A DNA stretch of 64,000 nucleotides, from contig NZ_NNBJ01000019.1 in assembly GCF_002803085.1 (NCBI RefSeq), positions 37,927 through 101,926 on the forward strand, in the 5' to 3' direction. Position numbers and translations under genes: made by a program. Below are positions 23,871 to 32,513 of this stretch, piece after piece. How positions within the stretch are numbered: the first letter of the stretch is position 1; the number at the start of each line of letters is the position of its first letter. Origin of the DNA: Streptomyces sp. CB01201 (GTDB taxonomy: Bacteria; Actinomycetota; Actinomycetes; Streptomycetales; Streptomycetaceae). The notes beneath the pieces were generated by a model. The model was given only the letters and a program-made list of their open reading frames with translations, was not told the origin of the DNA and searched no databases.

Positions 23871-24559
23871 GCGAGAACAACGCCGGAAACGAACTGACCG
23901 TCGTGCACCTGATGCGCCACGGCGAGGTGCACAACCCGGACGGCGTGCTCTACGGGCGGCGTCCCGGCTACCACCTCTCCGAGCTCGGCCGGCAGATGGC
24001 CGACCGGGTCGCGGACCACCTGGCGGGCCGTGACATCACGCATGTCGTGGCCTCCCCGCTGGAGCGCGCCCAGGAGACGGCGGATCCGATCGCCAAGGTG
24101 CACGGCCTGGATCTGGCGACCGACCCGCGGCTCATCGAGGCGGGCAACGTCTTCGAGGGCAAGACCTTCGGCGTCGGGGACGGCGCGCTGCGCAAGCCCG
24201 CCAACTGGAAGCACCTCACGAACCCGTTCCGCCCGTCCTGGGGCGAGCCGTACGTCGAGCAGGTCGTGCGGATGATGGGCGCCCTGGACGCGGCCCGCGA
24301 CGCGGCCCGTGGGCACGAGGCGGTGTGCGTCAGCCACCAGCTGCCGATCTGGATCGTGCGCAGCTTCGTCGAGAAGCGGCGCCTGTGGCACGACCCGCGC
24401 AAGCGGCAGTGCACGCTGGCCTCGCTCACCAGCTTCACCTACCAGGGCGACCGGATCGTGTCCGTGGGCTACAGCGAGCCCGCCCGCGATCTCGTACCGG
24501 CGCATCTGCTGGCCGGCGCCAAGCCGGTCAAGGGCAAGTCGAAGGCCTTCGGCGCCTGA
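23867..24559 (+). CDS. Histidine phosphatase family protein
   Basis: A 230-residue phosphoglycerate-mutase-like enzyme. The catalytic histidine lies in LMRHGEVHNP, a second conserved Arg follows in SPLERAQETA, and the distal histidine is in CVSHQLPIW. This two-histidine layout marks broad-specificity phosphatases rather than glycolytic mutases. Its ATG overlaps the hemL stop by four bases, so the two are translationally coupled in many-copy style; a link to haem synthesis is not established. A 13-bp dyad follows the stop. Confidence 0.9.
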   Translation: MSENNAGNELTVVHLMRHGEVHNPDGVLYGRRPGYHLSELGRQMADRVADHLAGRDITHVVASPLERAQETADPIAKVHGLDLATDPRLIEAGNVFEGKTFGVGDGALRKPANWKHLTNPFRPSWGEPYVEQVVRMMGALDAARDAARGHEAVCVSHQLPIWIVRSFVEKRRLWHDPRKRQCTLASLTSFTYQGDRIVSVGYSEPARDLVPAHLLAGAKPVKGKSKAFGA

Positions 24560-24570
24560 CATCTCGGGCC

Positions 24571-24624
24571 GGCCGGATCACCCCGGCCGGCCCGTCGGCG
24601 CGGCCCGGCCAGGGTGATCCGGCC
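24571..24624. terminator. 13-bp dyad after hemL operon
   Basis: GGCCGGATCACCC (24571-24583) pairs with GGGTGATCCGGCC (24612-24624). The 28-base interior is itself rich in GGCCGG elements. It begins 11 bases after the phosphatase stop. Confidence 0.65.
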
Positions 24625-24858
24625 CGCGCCCAACCCGGCCACCCGGCCGGCCAAGCACCCCCAAACCAGTCCGCCCGGCCGCACCGTTCGCACGACCTTC
24701 ACCCCCCGCCCCCTGGACCCGCACCCGCATCTCGTACGGTTTACGAAGATTTGTGCGAGCTGTGTGGAACCGGCCAGGTTTCACCCGACATCTCACAGAT
24801 TGCCCAACTGCGGTGACGCACACGGGCTTCGAGGACGACGAGACGACGGTGCGAAGCG

Positions 24859-26142
24859 ATGGGAACGGACGGGCTTATGCGGGAGATCGGCCGGAACGTC
24901 AGCCGACGGGGCATGCTGGGACTCGGTCTGGGGGCCGCGGCGGCGGCCGGCCTGGCCGGCTGCGGTACCTCGGGCGGCAACGGTGGCGGTAGCGGATCGG
25001 GCGGCAAGGGCGGCGGCGAGAGCGGTGACGCGGCCGCCAAGAAGGCCGACGTGAAACTGATAGGCGACGGTTCCACGGCCGACACCGGCAAGCAGCCGCA
25101 CCAGCCCGAGAAGCCCGTTCCGCTCCAGCCCGGCGAGACCCCGCCCCAGTTCGTCATCTTCTCCTGGGACGGCGCCGGCGAGGTCGGCAACGGCCTCTTC
25201 CCGCGCTTCCTCCAGCTCGCCAAGGACCACGGCGCGGGCATGACGTTCTTCCTCTCCGGCCTGTATCTGCTGCCCGAGGCCAAGAAGCGCCTCTACCGGC
25301 CGCCGAACAACCCGGTCGGCGCCTCCGACATCGGCTACCTCAACGACGACCATCTCAAGCAGACGCTGAAGTACGTCCGCCAGGCCTGGACCGACGGCCA
25401 TGAGATAGGCACCCACTTCAACGGTCACTTCTGCTCCGGACGCGGCACGGTCGAGCACTGGACCGCCGCGCAGTGGCAGAGCGAGATAGACCAGGCGATC
25501 GACTTCGTCACCAAGTGGAAGACCAACACCGGCTGGACGGACGAGGACCCGCTCCCGTTCGACTACAAGCGCGAGCTCGCCGGCGGCCGCACCCCCTGCC
25601 TGCTCGGCCAGGACAACCTGCTGCCCACCGCGCAGAAGCTGGGCTGGCGCTACGACGCCTCCTCGCCCGGCGGCACCCAGGTGTGGCCGGTCAAGCGGCA
25701 CGGCCTGTGGGACCTGCCGCTCCAGCAAATACCCTTCCCCGGGCATTCCTTCCAGGTCCTGTCGATGGACTACAACATCCTCGCCAACCAGTCGAAGAAT
25801 TCGACCAAGGCGCCGCCGGCCAACTACCCGGGCTGGCGCAAGCAGGCCACCGAGGCCTATCTCGCCGGATTCAAGCGGGCCTACGAAACGAATCGCGCGC
25901 CCTTCTACATCGGAAACCACTTCGAGCAGTGGAACGGCGGGATCTATATGGACGCCGTCGAAGAGGCCTTCAAGGGCATCGTCGCGAAGCGGGACGAGAA
26001 GAAGGATGTGAGGCTCGTCTCCTTCAAGCAGTACTGCGACTGGCTCGACGTCCAGGACCCGAAGGTGCTCGCCAAGCTGCGCACGCTCGGTGTGGGACAG
26101 GCTCCCGCCGGTGGCTGGAACACGTTCCTCAAGGCCGTTTAG
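24859..26142 (+). CDS. Tat-type lipoprotein with polysaccharide deacetylase-like fold
   Basis: A 427-residue exported lipoprotein. The N-terminus has NVSRRGMLGLGLG, a twin-arginine signal, and a lipobox LAGC at about Cys34. A Gly/Ser/Lys linker then leads to a domain that starts QFVIFSWDGAGE and contains MTFFLSGLYLLP, HEIGTHFNGHFC and DYKRELAGGRTPCLLG, resembling NodB/polysaccharide deacetylases. The usual TFDD catalytic motif is replaced by FSWDG, so activity on cell-wall glycans is uncertain. It lies between hemL-phosphatase and the cytochrome c genes. ATG 24859 is chosen; ATG 24877 is an alternative. Confidence 0.8.
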   Translation: MGTDGLMREIGRNVSRRGMLGLGLGAAAAAGLAGCGTSGGNGGGSGSGGKGGGESGDAAAKKADVKLIGDGSTADTGKQPHQPEKPVPLQPGETPPQFVIFSWDGAGEVGNGLFPRFLQLAKDHGAGMTFFLSGLYLLPEAKKRLYRPPNNPVGASDIGYLNDDHLKQTLKYVRQAWTDGHEIGTHFNGHFCSGRGTVEHWTAAQWQSEIDQAIDFVTKWKTNTGWTDEDPLPFDYKRELAGGRTPCLLGQDNLLPTAQKLGWRYDASSPGGTQVWPVKRHGLWDLPLQQIPFPGHSFQVLSMDYNILANQSKNSTKAPPANYPGWRKQATEAYLAGFKRAYETNRAPFYIGNHFEQWNGGIYMDAVEEAFKGIVAKRDEKKDVRLVSFKQYCDWLDVQDPKVLAKLRTLGVGQAPAGGWNTFLKAV

Positions 26143-26219
26143 GCCTTCCTGACAAGGGGCTTTACGGGCAGTCAGGGGGGCGCGGAAGATCCCCGAAACA
26201 GACATGCGAAACTTTTCAC

Positions 26220-26828
26220 ATGTCCGTGAGTCCTGCCTTCCGACGCCGTCGCACCCTGACGCTGGCCGCGGCTGCCGCGGCCGCCGGTGCGCTGACCCTG
26301 ACGGCCTGCGGTTCCGGTGGTACGTCCGGTGGTTCCGGTGACACCAAGTTCGTCACCGGTACCGGCGGCATCGCCACCGTCGCCCAGGGGAACCGTCAGA
26401 ACGCCCCGGAACTGTCCGGCGAGACCGTCGACGGCAAGCAGCTCGACGTCGCCTCGCTCAAGGGCAAGGTCGTCGTGCTGAACGTGTGGGGCTCGTGGTG
26501 TGCGCCCTGCCGGGCCGAGGCGCCGTATCTGGCCAAGGTCTCCAAGGAGATGAAGTCCAAGGGCGTCGAGTTCGTCGGGATCAATACCCGCGACACCGAC
26601 AAGGGCCCGGCCCAGAAGTTCGAGCAGGAATTCGGCGTCGACTATGCGAGCCTGTACGACCCCATCGGCAAGCTCATTCTGCGATTCCCGAAGGGCAGCC
26701 TGAATCCGCAGGCCATTCCGTCGACGATCGTTCTCGACCGGAACGGCAAAATCGCCGCCCGCGCCCTGATGGCGCTCGACGACACCAAGCTGCACCAGAT
26801 GATCGACCCGCTGATCGCGGAGAAGTGA
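26220..26828 (+). CDS. TlpA/ResA-like thioredoxin lipoprotein
   Basis: A 202-residue thiol-disulfide protein anchored outside the membrane: signal peptide, lipobox LTAC near residue 30, then a TlpA-type thioredoxin fold with active site WGSWCAPCRAEAP and the cis-proline region QAIPSTIVLD. In system II cytochrome c maturation such proteins reduce the CXXCH cysteines of apocytochromes before haem attachment, receiving electrons from CcdA. The ccdA, resB and ccsB genes follow at once, with gaps of 4 and 3 bases and then a 4-base overlap, so this is the first gene of an operon. Confidence 0.93.
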   Translation: MSVSPAFRRRRTLTLAAAAAAAGALTLTACGSGGTSGGSGDTKFVTGTGGIATVAQGNRQNAPELSGETVDGKQLDVASLKGKVVVLNVWGSWCAPCRAEAPYLAKVSKEMKSKGVEFVGINTRDTDKGPAQKFEQEFGVDYASLYDPIGKLILRFPKGSLNPQAIPSTIVLDRNGKIAARALMALDDTKLHQMIDPLIAEK

Positions 26829-26832
26829 TCGC

Positions 26833-27597
26833 GTGATGGCACTGGCCGCCGTCGGCTCGATGAACGAAACGGTCTTCAGCGGGGCCCTGCTGGTGGCCCT
26901 GCCGGTCGCCGTACTCGGCGGCCTCGTCTCGTTCTTCTCACCCTGCGTACTGCCCCTGGTCCCCGGTTATCTCTCGTACGTCACCGGAGTCACCGGCACC
27001 GACCTGGCCGAGGCCCGGCGCGGCCGGATGGTCGCGGGCGCCGGTCTGTTCGTCCTCGGCTTCACCGCCGTCTTCGTCTCCGGCGGCGCGCTGTTCGGCT
27101 ACTTCGGCCAGAACCTCCAGGACCACAGCACCACGCTCTCCAAGATCCTCGGCGTGCTGATGATCCTGATGGGCGTCTTCTTCATGGGCCTCATGCCCTG
27201 GATGACCCAGCGCGAATTCCGCTTCCACCGAAGGCCGGTGACCGGGCTCGCCGGGGCGCCGCTGCTCGGCGCACTCTTCGGCATCGGCTGGACGCCCTGC
27301 CTCGGCCCCACGCTCACCTCGGTGAACGCGCTCGCGATGGACCAGGCGAGCGCCGGCCGCGGGGCCATACTGACGGTCGCGTACTGTCTCGGCCTCGGGC
27401 TGCCGTTCGTGCTCGCGGCGGTCGCCTTCCGCAAGGCGCTCGGCGCCTTCGGCTGGGTCAAGAAGCACTACGTATGGGTGATGCGGATCGGCGGCGGCAT
27501 GATGATCGTGACCGGCGTGCTGCTGCTCACCGGCGCTTGGGCGGAGCTCGTCCAGCAGGTACAGGGCTGGTCCCAAGGCTTTCAGGTGGGTGTCTGA
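26833..27597 (+). CDS. ccdA: Cytochrome c biogenesis protein CcdA
   Basis: A 254-residue membrane protein with six hydrophobic helices that passes reducing power from cytosolic thioredoxin across the membrane. Its two redox cysteines are visible: SFFSPCVLPLVPGY in the first helix and GWTPCLGPTL in the fourth. It should reduce the TlpA-like protein encoded just upstream. GTG 26833 is followed directly by ATG 26836, and either may be used. The gene is four bases after tlpA and three before resB. Confidence 0.95.
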   Translation: MMALAAVGSMNETVFSGALLVALPVAVLGGLVSFFSPCVLPLVPGYLSYVTGVTGTDLAEARRGRMVAGAGLFVLGFTAVFVSGGALFGYFGQNLQDHSTTLSKILGVLMILMGVFFMGLMPWMTQREFRFHRRPVTGLAGAPLLGALFGIGWTPCLGPTLTSVNALAMDQASAGRGAILTVAYCLGLGLPFVLAAVAFRKALGAFGWVKKHYVWVMRIGGGMMIVTGVLLLTGAWAELVQQVQGWSQGFQVGV

Positions 27598-27600
27598 CGC

Positions 27601-29304
27601 ATGAGCAAGACCGAATCGACTCCGGAGCCCGACCTCGGCGAGGCCGGGGCACAGCTCTCCACCGCCCCCACCGAGGAACGGTCCAACGGCCCTGTCGGCA
27701 TCGGCGTGATCGGCTGGCTGCGCTGGTTCTGGCGGCAGCTGACCTCGATGCGGGTCGCCCTGATCCTGCTCTTCCTGCTGTCGCTCGGCGCCATCCCCGG
27801 CTCGCTGATCCCGCAGACCAGCGTCGACGAGATGAAGGTCGCCGACTTCCAGAAGCGGCACGACACCCTCACGCCGATCTACGAGAAACTCGGCCTGTTC
27901 CACGTCTACAGCTCGGTGTGGTTCTCCGCGATCTACATCCTGCTGTTCATCTCGCTCATCGGCTGCATCGTGCCGCGCACCTGGCAGTTCGTCGGCCAGC
28001 TGCGCGGCCGGCCGCCGGCCGCGCCCGGCCGCCTCACCCGGCTGCCCGCGTACACGACCTGGCGCACCGAGGCGGACCCCGAGCAGGTCCGCGAGGCCGC
28101 GCTCGCCATGCTCAAGAAGCGCCGCTTCCGCGCCCGGATCAGCTCGGACGCGGTCGCCGCCGAGAAGGGCTATCTGCGCGAGGCCGGCAACCTGATCTTC
28201 CACGTCTCGCTGATCGTGATCCTGGTGGCGTTCGCCACCGGCCAGCTCTTCAAGTCCGAGGGCGGCAAGCTGATCGTCCAGGGCGACGGGTTCTCCAACA
28301 CCCTCACCCAGTACGACGACTTCCGCTCGGGCTCGCTCTTCGACACCGGGGACCTGGCGCCGTTCAGCTTCACCCTGGACCGCTTCGACGCGTCGTACGA
28401 GCGCAGCGGTCCCGAGCTGGGCACGGCCCGCGAGTTCAAGGCGCACCTGACGTACTCCGAGGGCGCCGAGGGCAAGTCGCAGCAGAAGATCGTCGAGGTC
28501 AACAAGCCGCTCGTGGTCGACGGCTCGAAGGTCTACCTGCTCTCGCACGGCTACGCGCCGTCGGTAACCGTCAAGGACGGCAAGGGCAACGTCGTCTTCC
28601 ACGGCGCGACGCCGCTGCTGCCGATGGACAACAACCTGACCTCCAGCGGCGCCATCAAGGTGCTCGACGGCTACCGCGACGCCAAGGGCAACAAGGACCA
28701 GCTCGGCTTCGCCGCGTTCTTCGTGCCGACGTTCGGCGGCAAGGGCACCGGCGCGACCCAGATGTTCTCGAAGTTCCCGGCGCCCGACTTCCCGGTCCTC
28801 AACATCGGCGCCTACCACGGCGACCTCGGCCTCAACTCCGGTCTGCCGCAGAACGTGTACCAGCTGGACACCAGCAGCCGCTCGATCAAGCCCTTCAAGG
28901 ACGACCAGGGCAAGATCCTCAAGAAGCTGCTGCTGCCGGGCGAGACCCTTCAACTCCCCGACGGCGCCGGGTCGATCACCTTCGACAAGGGCCCCGTCAA
29001 GCAGTGGGCGAGCTTCCAGATCTCCCACCAGCCGGGCAACGGTCTCGCCCTCACGGGCGCGATCGGTGCCATCGCGGGACTCGCCGGCTCGCTGTTCATC
29101 CAGCGCCGCCGGATCTGGGTCCGGGCCGTCCGGGGCGACGACGGTGTGACCGTCGTCGAGATGGCCGGGCTCGGCCGCAGTGAGTCCGCGAAGCTTCCCG
29201 AGGAGCTGGCCGATCTCGCGGTCACGCTCATCCCGCAGGCGCCGACCGCGCCGGATCCAGTACCCGAACCCTCAGTTGTTCCTGCCGAAGGGGCTGAGAA
29301 GTGA
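27601..29304 (+). CDS. resB: Cytochrome c biogenesis protein ResB
   Basis: A 567-residue membrane protein of system II cytochrome c maturation. After a cytosolic N-terminus there are three helices in the first 200 residues (about 50-70, 105-125, 195-215). A large extracytoplasmic domain follows and then a last helix (about 480-500), the usual ResB/Ccs1 layout. With CcsB it forms the synthase that exports haem and joins it to apocytochrome c. It starts three bases after ccdA and overlaps ccsB by four bases. Confidence 0.95.
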   Translation: MSKTESTPEPDLGEAGAQLSTAPTEERSNGPVGIGVIGWLRWFWRQLTSMRVALILLFLLSLGAIPGSLIPQTSVDEMKVADFQKRHDTLTPIYEKLGLFHVYSSVWFSAIYILLFISLIGCIVPRTWQFVGQLRGRPPAAPGRLTRLPAYTTWRTEADPEQVREAALAMLKKRRFRARISSDAVAAEKGYLREAGNLIFHVSLIVILVAFATGQLFKSEGGKLIVQGDGFSNTLTQYDDFRSGSLFDTGDLAPFSFTLDRFDASYERSGPELGTAREFKAHLTYSEGAEGKSQQKIVEVNKPLVVDGSKVYLLSHGYAPSVTVKDGKGNVVFHGATPLLPMDNNLTSSGAIKVLDGYRDAKGNKDQLGFAAFFVPTFGGKGTGATQMFSKFPAPDFPVLNIGAYHGDLGLNSGLPQNVYQLDTSSRSIKPFKDDQGKILKKLLLPGETLQLPDGAGSITFDKGPVKQWASFQISHQPGNGLALTGAIGAIAGLAGSLFIQRRRIWVRAVRGDDGVTVVEMAGLGRSESAKLPEELADLAVTLIPQAPTAPDPVPEPSVVPAEGAEK

Positions 29305-30392
29305 ATCTCGCCGCCACCACCAATGAGAGCCTGGCCCACACCAGCAACTACCTGATCTACTCGTCGATGGCCGTGTATCTGCTGGCCTTCTTCGCCAACA
29401 TGGCCGAGTGGCTCTTCGGTAGCCGCAGCAAGGTCGCCCGTACGGCCGCCGCGCTGACCGGTGCCGGGCAGCAGGCCAAGGACGCGGGCACCGTGAAGGT
29501 CGAGGTCGCCACGAAGAACGGCGGCACCGCGGTCCTGGAGCGCCCCAAGGTCGTGACCCGCTCGGCCGCCGGCACGCGTGACGTGCCGGACGGTCCCGGT
29601 GCCTCGGGCGGTGACGCGAAGGGCGACCTCTACGGCCGCATCGCCGTCTCCCTGACGGTGCTCGCCTTCCTCATCGAGTTCTGCGGTGTGCTCACCCGCG
29701 CGCTGTCCGTGCAGCGGGCGCCGTGGGGCAACATGTACGAGTTCAACCTGACCTTCTCCACGGTCGCGGTCGGCGTGTACCTGACGCTGCTCGCCCTGAA
29801 GAAGAACGTCGGCTGGCTCGGCCTCCCGCTGGTCACCACGGTCCTGCTCGACCTCGGTCTCGCCGTCACCGTGCTCTACACCGCGAGCGACCAGCTGGTG
29901 CCGGCGCTGCACTCGTACTGGCTGTGGATCCACGTCTCCACCGCGATCTTCTGCGGCGCGGTGTTCTACGTGGGCGCGGTCGCCACGATCCTGTACCTCT
30001 TCCGCGACCGGTACGAGGCGAAGCTCGCCGAGGGCGGCAAGCCGGGCACCTTCGCGACCTCGGTCATGGAGCGGCTGCCGGCCGCGTCCTCGCTGGACAA
30101 GTTCGCCTACCGCGTGAACGCGGCGGTCTTCCCGCTGTGGACGTTCACGATCATCGCGGGCGCGATCTGGGCGGGCGACGCGTGGGGCCGGTACTGGGGC
30201 TGGGACCCGAAGGAGACCTGGTCCTTCATCACCTGGGTCGCCTACGCCTGCTACCTGCACGCCCGTGCCACGGCCGGCTGGAAGGGCCGCAAGGCGGCGA
30301 CGCTGGCGCTGATCGCGTTCGGGTGCTGGCTGTTCAACTACTACGGCGTGAACATCTTCGTCAACGGCAAGCACTCGTACGCGGGCGTGTAA
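29301..30392 (+). CDS. ccsB: Cytochrome c synthase subunit CcsB/ResC
   Basis: A 363-residue haem-handling membrane protein. The hallmark tryptophan-rich motif WGRYWGWDPKETWSF is present, flanked by helices containing the histidines expected to ligate haem (LWIHVSTAI and YACYLHARA). The segment between residues 40 and 105 is a hydrophilic, low-complexity insertion common in actinobacteria. It completes the tlpA-ccdA-resB-ccsB operon and would supply cytochrome c for the bcc-aa3 respiratory branch. Confidence 0.95.
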   Translation: MNLAATTNESLAHTSNYLIYSSMAVYLLAFFANMAEWLFGSRSKVARTAAALTGAGQQAKDAGTVKVEVATKNGGTAVLERPKVVTRSAAGTRDVPDGPGASGGDAKGDLYGRIAVSLTVLAFLIEFCGVLTRALSVQRAPWGNMYEFNLTFSTVAVGVYLTLLALKKNVGWLGLPLVTTVLLDLGLAVTVLYTASDQLVPALHSYWLWIHVSTAIFCGAVFYVGAVATILYLFRDRYEAKLAEGGKPGTFATSVMERLPAASSLDKFAYRVNAAVFPLWTFTIIAGAIWAGDAWGRYWGWDPKETWSFITWVAYACYLHARATAGWKGRKAATLALIAFGCWLFNYYGVNIFVNGKHSYAGV

Positions 30393-30691
30393 GCCCCTGG
30401 GCGCGGGCCTGCCCCGGTGCTGTCAGGGGCGCGGGGAACTGCGCGAGCAACCACGCACGGTCCGCGGACAAGGACTCCTGGGGCGCCGCCCCGGACCCCG
30501 GGAGTTGGCCCCACCCCGCCCCTTCCCGAAACCCTCCGGGGGATTGAGTACGGCTGCGGACCGTCCGTGGCCGATCGCGCAGTTCCCCGCGCCCCTTGCG
30601 GGGCTGGAACAGGGGCATACCCAGCCCGTCATGGGGTCCCCCCTGGCCCTTAAGGCCTTGGGGGAGATTGAGGACGAGCGCCCTCGCGGGG
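30393..30691. other. Convergent intergenic region with repeat elements
   Basis: No gene. The gap between ccsB and the PLDc_N gene carries two inverted copies of the dispersed element also found as a 56-bp array near 10.4 kb, plus a GATTGAGGACGAGCGCC stretch shared with about 10555. Confidence 0.75.
30425..30596. repeat. Perfect 22-bp inverted repeat pair
   Basis: The 22-mer at 30425-30446 (AGGGGCGCGGGGAACTGCGC plus two bases) is exactly the reverse complement of 30575-30596. It belongs to the same family as the array at 10321-10508. Confidence 0.85.
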
Positions 30692-30967
30692 CTAGCCCTC
30701 GCCCAAGTCGCGCCGCTTGCGGTCCTCCAGGGACGCGAGGAACTCCGGGTTGTCGTCCGGCGCGGTCCAGCGCGTCGGCGCCCGGCGGACCTTGCCCGCG
30801 ATCAGCCAGGCGACCGGCCCGACCAGGACCTCGCCGAAGAGCAGCACGATGATGATCCACACCACCTTGGGGAGGCCCTTGACCTCCGACTCGGGGGTGT
30901 TCAGGCAGTCGATGAACGCGTAGATCCACAGCGCCAGGACCAGCAGGAACGGCAGATACCTGAGCAT
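30692..30967 (-). CDS. PLDc_N domain membrane protein
   Basis: A 91-residue protein with two hydrophobic helices (about 5-22 and 35-58) flanking FIDCLNTPESEVKGLPKVVW. This is the signature of the small domain found at the N-terminus of phospholipase-D-like cardiolipin synthases and in free-standing actinobacterial proteins. No phospholipase part is present. The function is unknown, possibly a membrane scaffold. It is divergent from ubiD by 88 bp. Confidence 0.88.
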   Translation of the reverse strand: MLRYLPFLLVLALWIYAFIDCLNTPESEVKGLPKVVWIIIVLLFGEVLVGPVAWLIAGKVRRAPTRWTAPDDNPEFLASLEDRKRRDLGEG

Positions 30968-31055
30968 GTTCTAACGGTCCCCCCGGGAACGGTTGCGGGC
31001 CGTGCCTCGGCCCCGGTGACCGGCCCAGGGTATCGGGTGCCCGATACTTGACCCC

Positions 31056-32513
31056 ATGGCTTACGACGATCTCCGATCCCTGCTCAGGGCACTGGAGCGC
31101 GAGGGCGACCTCAAGCGCATCAAGGCCGAGGTCGACCCGTACCTGGAAGTCGGTGAGATCGTCGACCGGGTCAACAAGGCCGGCGGCCCCGCCCTCCTCT
31201 TCGAGAACGTCAAGGGCGCCGCCATGCCCCTGGCCATGAACGTGTACGGAACCGACCGCCGCCTGCTCAAGGCGCTCGACCTCAAGTCGTACGGCGAGAT
31301 CAGCGACAAGATCGGCGGCCTGCTCAAGCCGGAGCTGCCGCAGGGCTTCGTCGGCATTCGCGAGGCCTTCGGCAAGCTCGGCTCGATGGTGCACGTGCCG
31401 CCGAAGAAGGTGAAGCAGGAGGCCGCCCCCGTCCAGGAGGTCGTGCTCACCGGTGACGACGTGGACCTGGACCAGCTGCCCGCGCTGTTCACCTGGCCCG
31501 AGGACGGCGGCTCGTTCTTCAACCTCGGCCTCACGCACACCAAGCACCCCGAGACGGGCGTGCGCAACCTCGGCCTGTACCGCCTCCAGCGCCACGACAA
31601 GCGCACCATCGGCATGCACTGGCAGATCCACAAGGACAGCCGCAACCACTACGCGGTCGCCGCCAAGCGCGGTGAGCGGCTGCCGGTCGCGATCGCCTTC
31701 GGCTGCCCGCCGGCCGTCACGTACGCCTCGACCGCGCCGCTGCCGGGCGACATCGACGAGTACCTCTTTGCCGGGTTCATCCAGGGCAAGCGGATCGAGA
31801 TGGTCGACTGCAAGACCGTGCCGCTCCAGGTCCCGGCCAACGCCGAGGTCGTCATCGAGGGCTGGCTTGAGCCGGGCGAGATGCTGCCCGAGGGCCCGTT
31901 CGGCGACCACACCGGGTTCTACACCCCGCAGGAACCGTTCCCCGCGCTGACGATCGACTGCGTCACGATGCGCAGGCGCCCGCTGCTCCAGTCCATCGTC
32001 GTCGGCCGCCCGCCGACCGAGGACGGGCCGCTCGGCCGCGCCACCGAGCGGTTCTTCCTGCCGCTCCTCAAGATCATCGTGCCGGACATCGTCGACTACC
32101 ACCTGCCGGAGTCGGGCGGCTTCCACAACTGCGCGATCGTCTCGATCGACAAGAAGTACCCCAAGCACGCGCAGAAGGTGATGCACGCCATCTGGGGCGC
32201 GCACATGATGTCGCTCACCAAACTGATCGTGATCGTGGACGCCGACTGCGACGTCCACAATCTGCACGAAGTGTCCTGGCGGGCCTTCGGGAACACCGAC
32301 TACGCCCGCGATCTCACCGTCGTCGAAGGCCCGGTCGACCACCTCGACCACGCCTCCTACCAGCAGTTCTGGGGCGGCAAGGCGGGCATCGACGCGACCG
32401 CGAAGTGGCCCGAGGAGGGCTACACGCGCGACGGCGGCTGGCCCGCCATGGTCGAGTCGGACCCGCAGACGGCGGCGAAGGTCGACCGCCGCTGGAAGGA
32501 GTACGGGCTCTAG
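31056..32513 (+). CDS. ubiD: UbiD-type menaquinone biosynthesis decarboxylase
   Basis: A 485-residue prenylated-FMN decarboxylase. UbiD features include GFVGIREAFG, the FNLGLTHTKHPETG region, RLQRHDKRTIGMHWQIHKDS and EVVIEGWLEPGEMLPEGPFGDHTGFY, with the acidic residues that act in catalysis. In the futalosine route a UbiD-like enzyme (MqnL) decarboxylates the prenylated naphthoate. Gene context supports this: mqnP overlaps its stop by one base, and ubiX, which makes the prenyl-FMN cofactor, follows. It therefore acts late in menaquinone synthesis rather than in ubiquinone synthesis. Confidence 0.93.
   Translation: MAYDDLRSLLRALEREGDLKRIKAEVDPYLEVGEIVDRVNKAGGPALLFENVKGAAMPLAMNVYGTDRRLLKALDLKSYGEISDKIGGLLKPELPQGFVGIREAFGKLGSMVHVPPKKVKQEAAPVQEVVLTGDDVDLDQLPALFTWPEDGGSFFNLGLTHTKHPETGVRNLGLYRLQRHDKRTIGMHWQIHKDSRNHYAVAAKRGERLPVAIAFGCPPAVTYASTAPLPGDIDEYLFAGFIQGKRIEMVDCKTVPLQVPANAEVVIEGWLEPGEMLPEGPFGDHTGFYTPQEPFPALTIDCVTMRRRPLLQSIVVGRPPTEDGPLGRATERFFLPLLKIIVPDIVDYHLPESGGFHNCAIVSIDKKYPKHAQKVMHAIWGAHMMSLTKLIVIVDADCDVHNLHEVSWRAFGNTDYARDLTVVEGPVDHLDHASYQQFWGGKAGIDATAKWPEEGYTRDGGWPAMVESDPQTAAKVDRRWKEYGL

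Noticed and set aside
26938..29028. 696-codon antisense frame over ccdA and resB
   Set aside because: Low-complexity translation opposite well-supported membrane protein genes.
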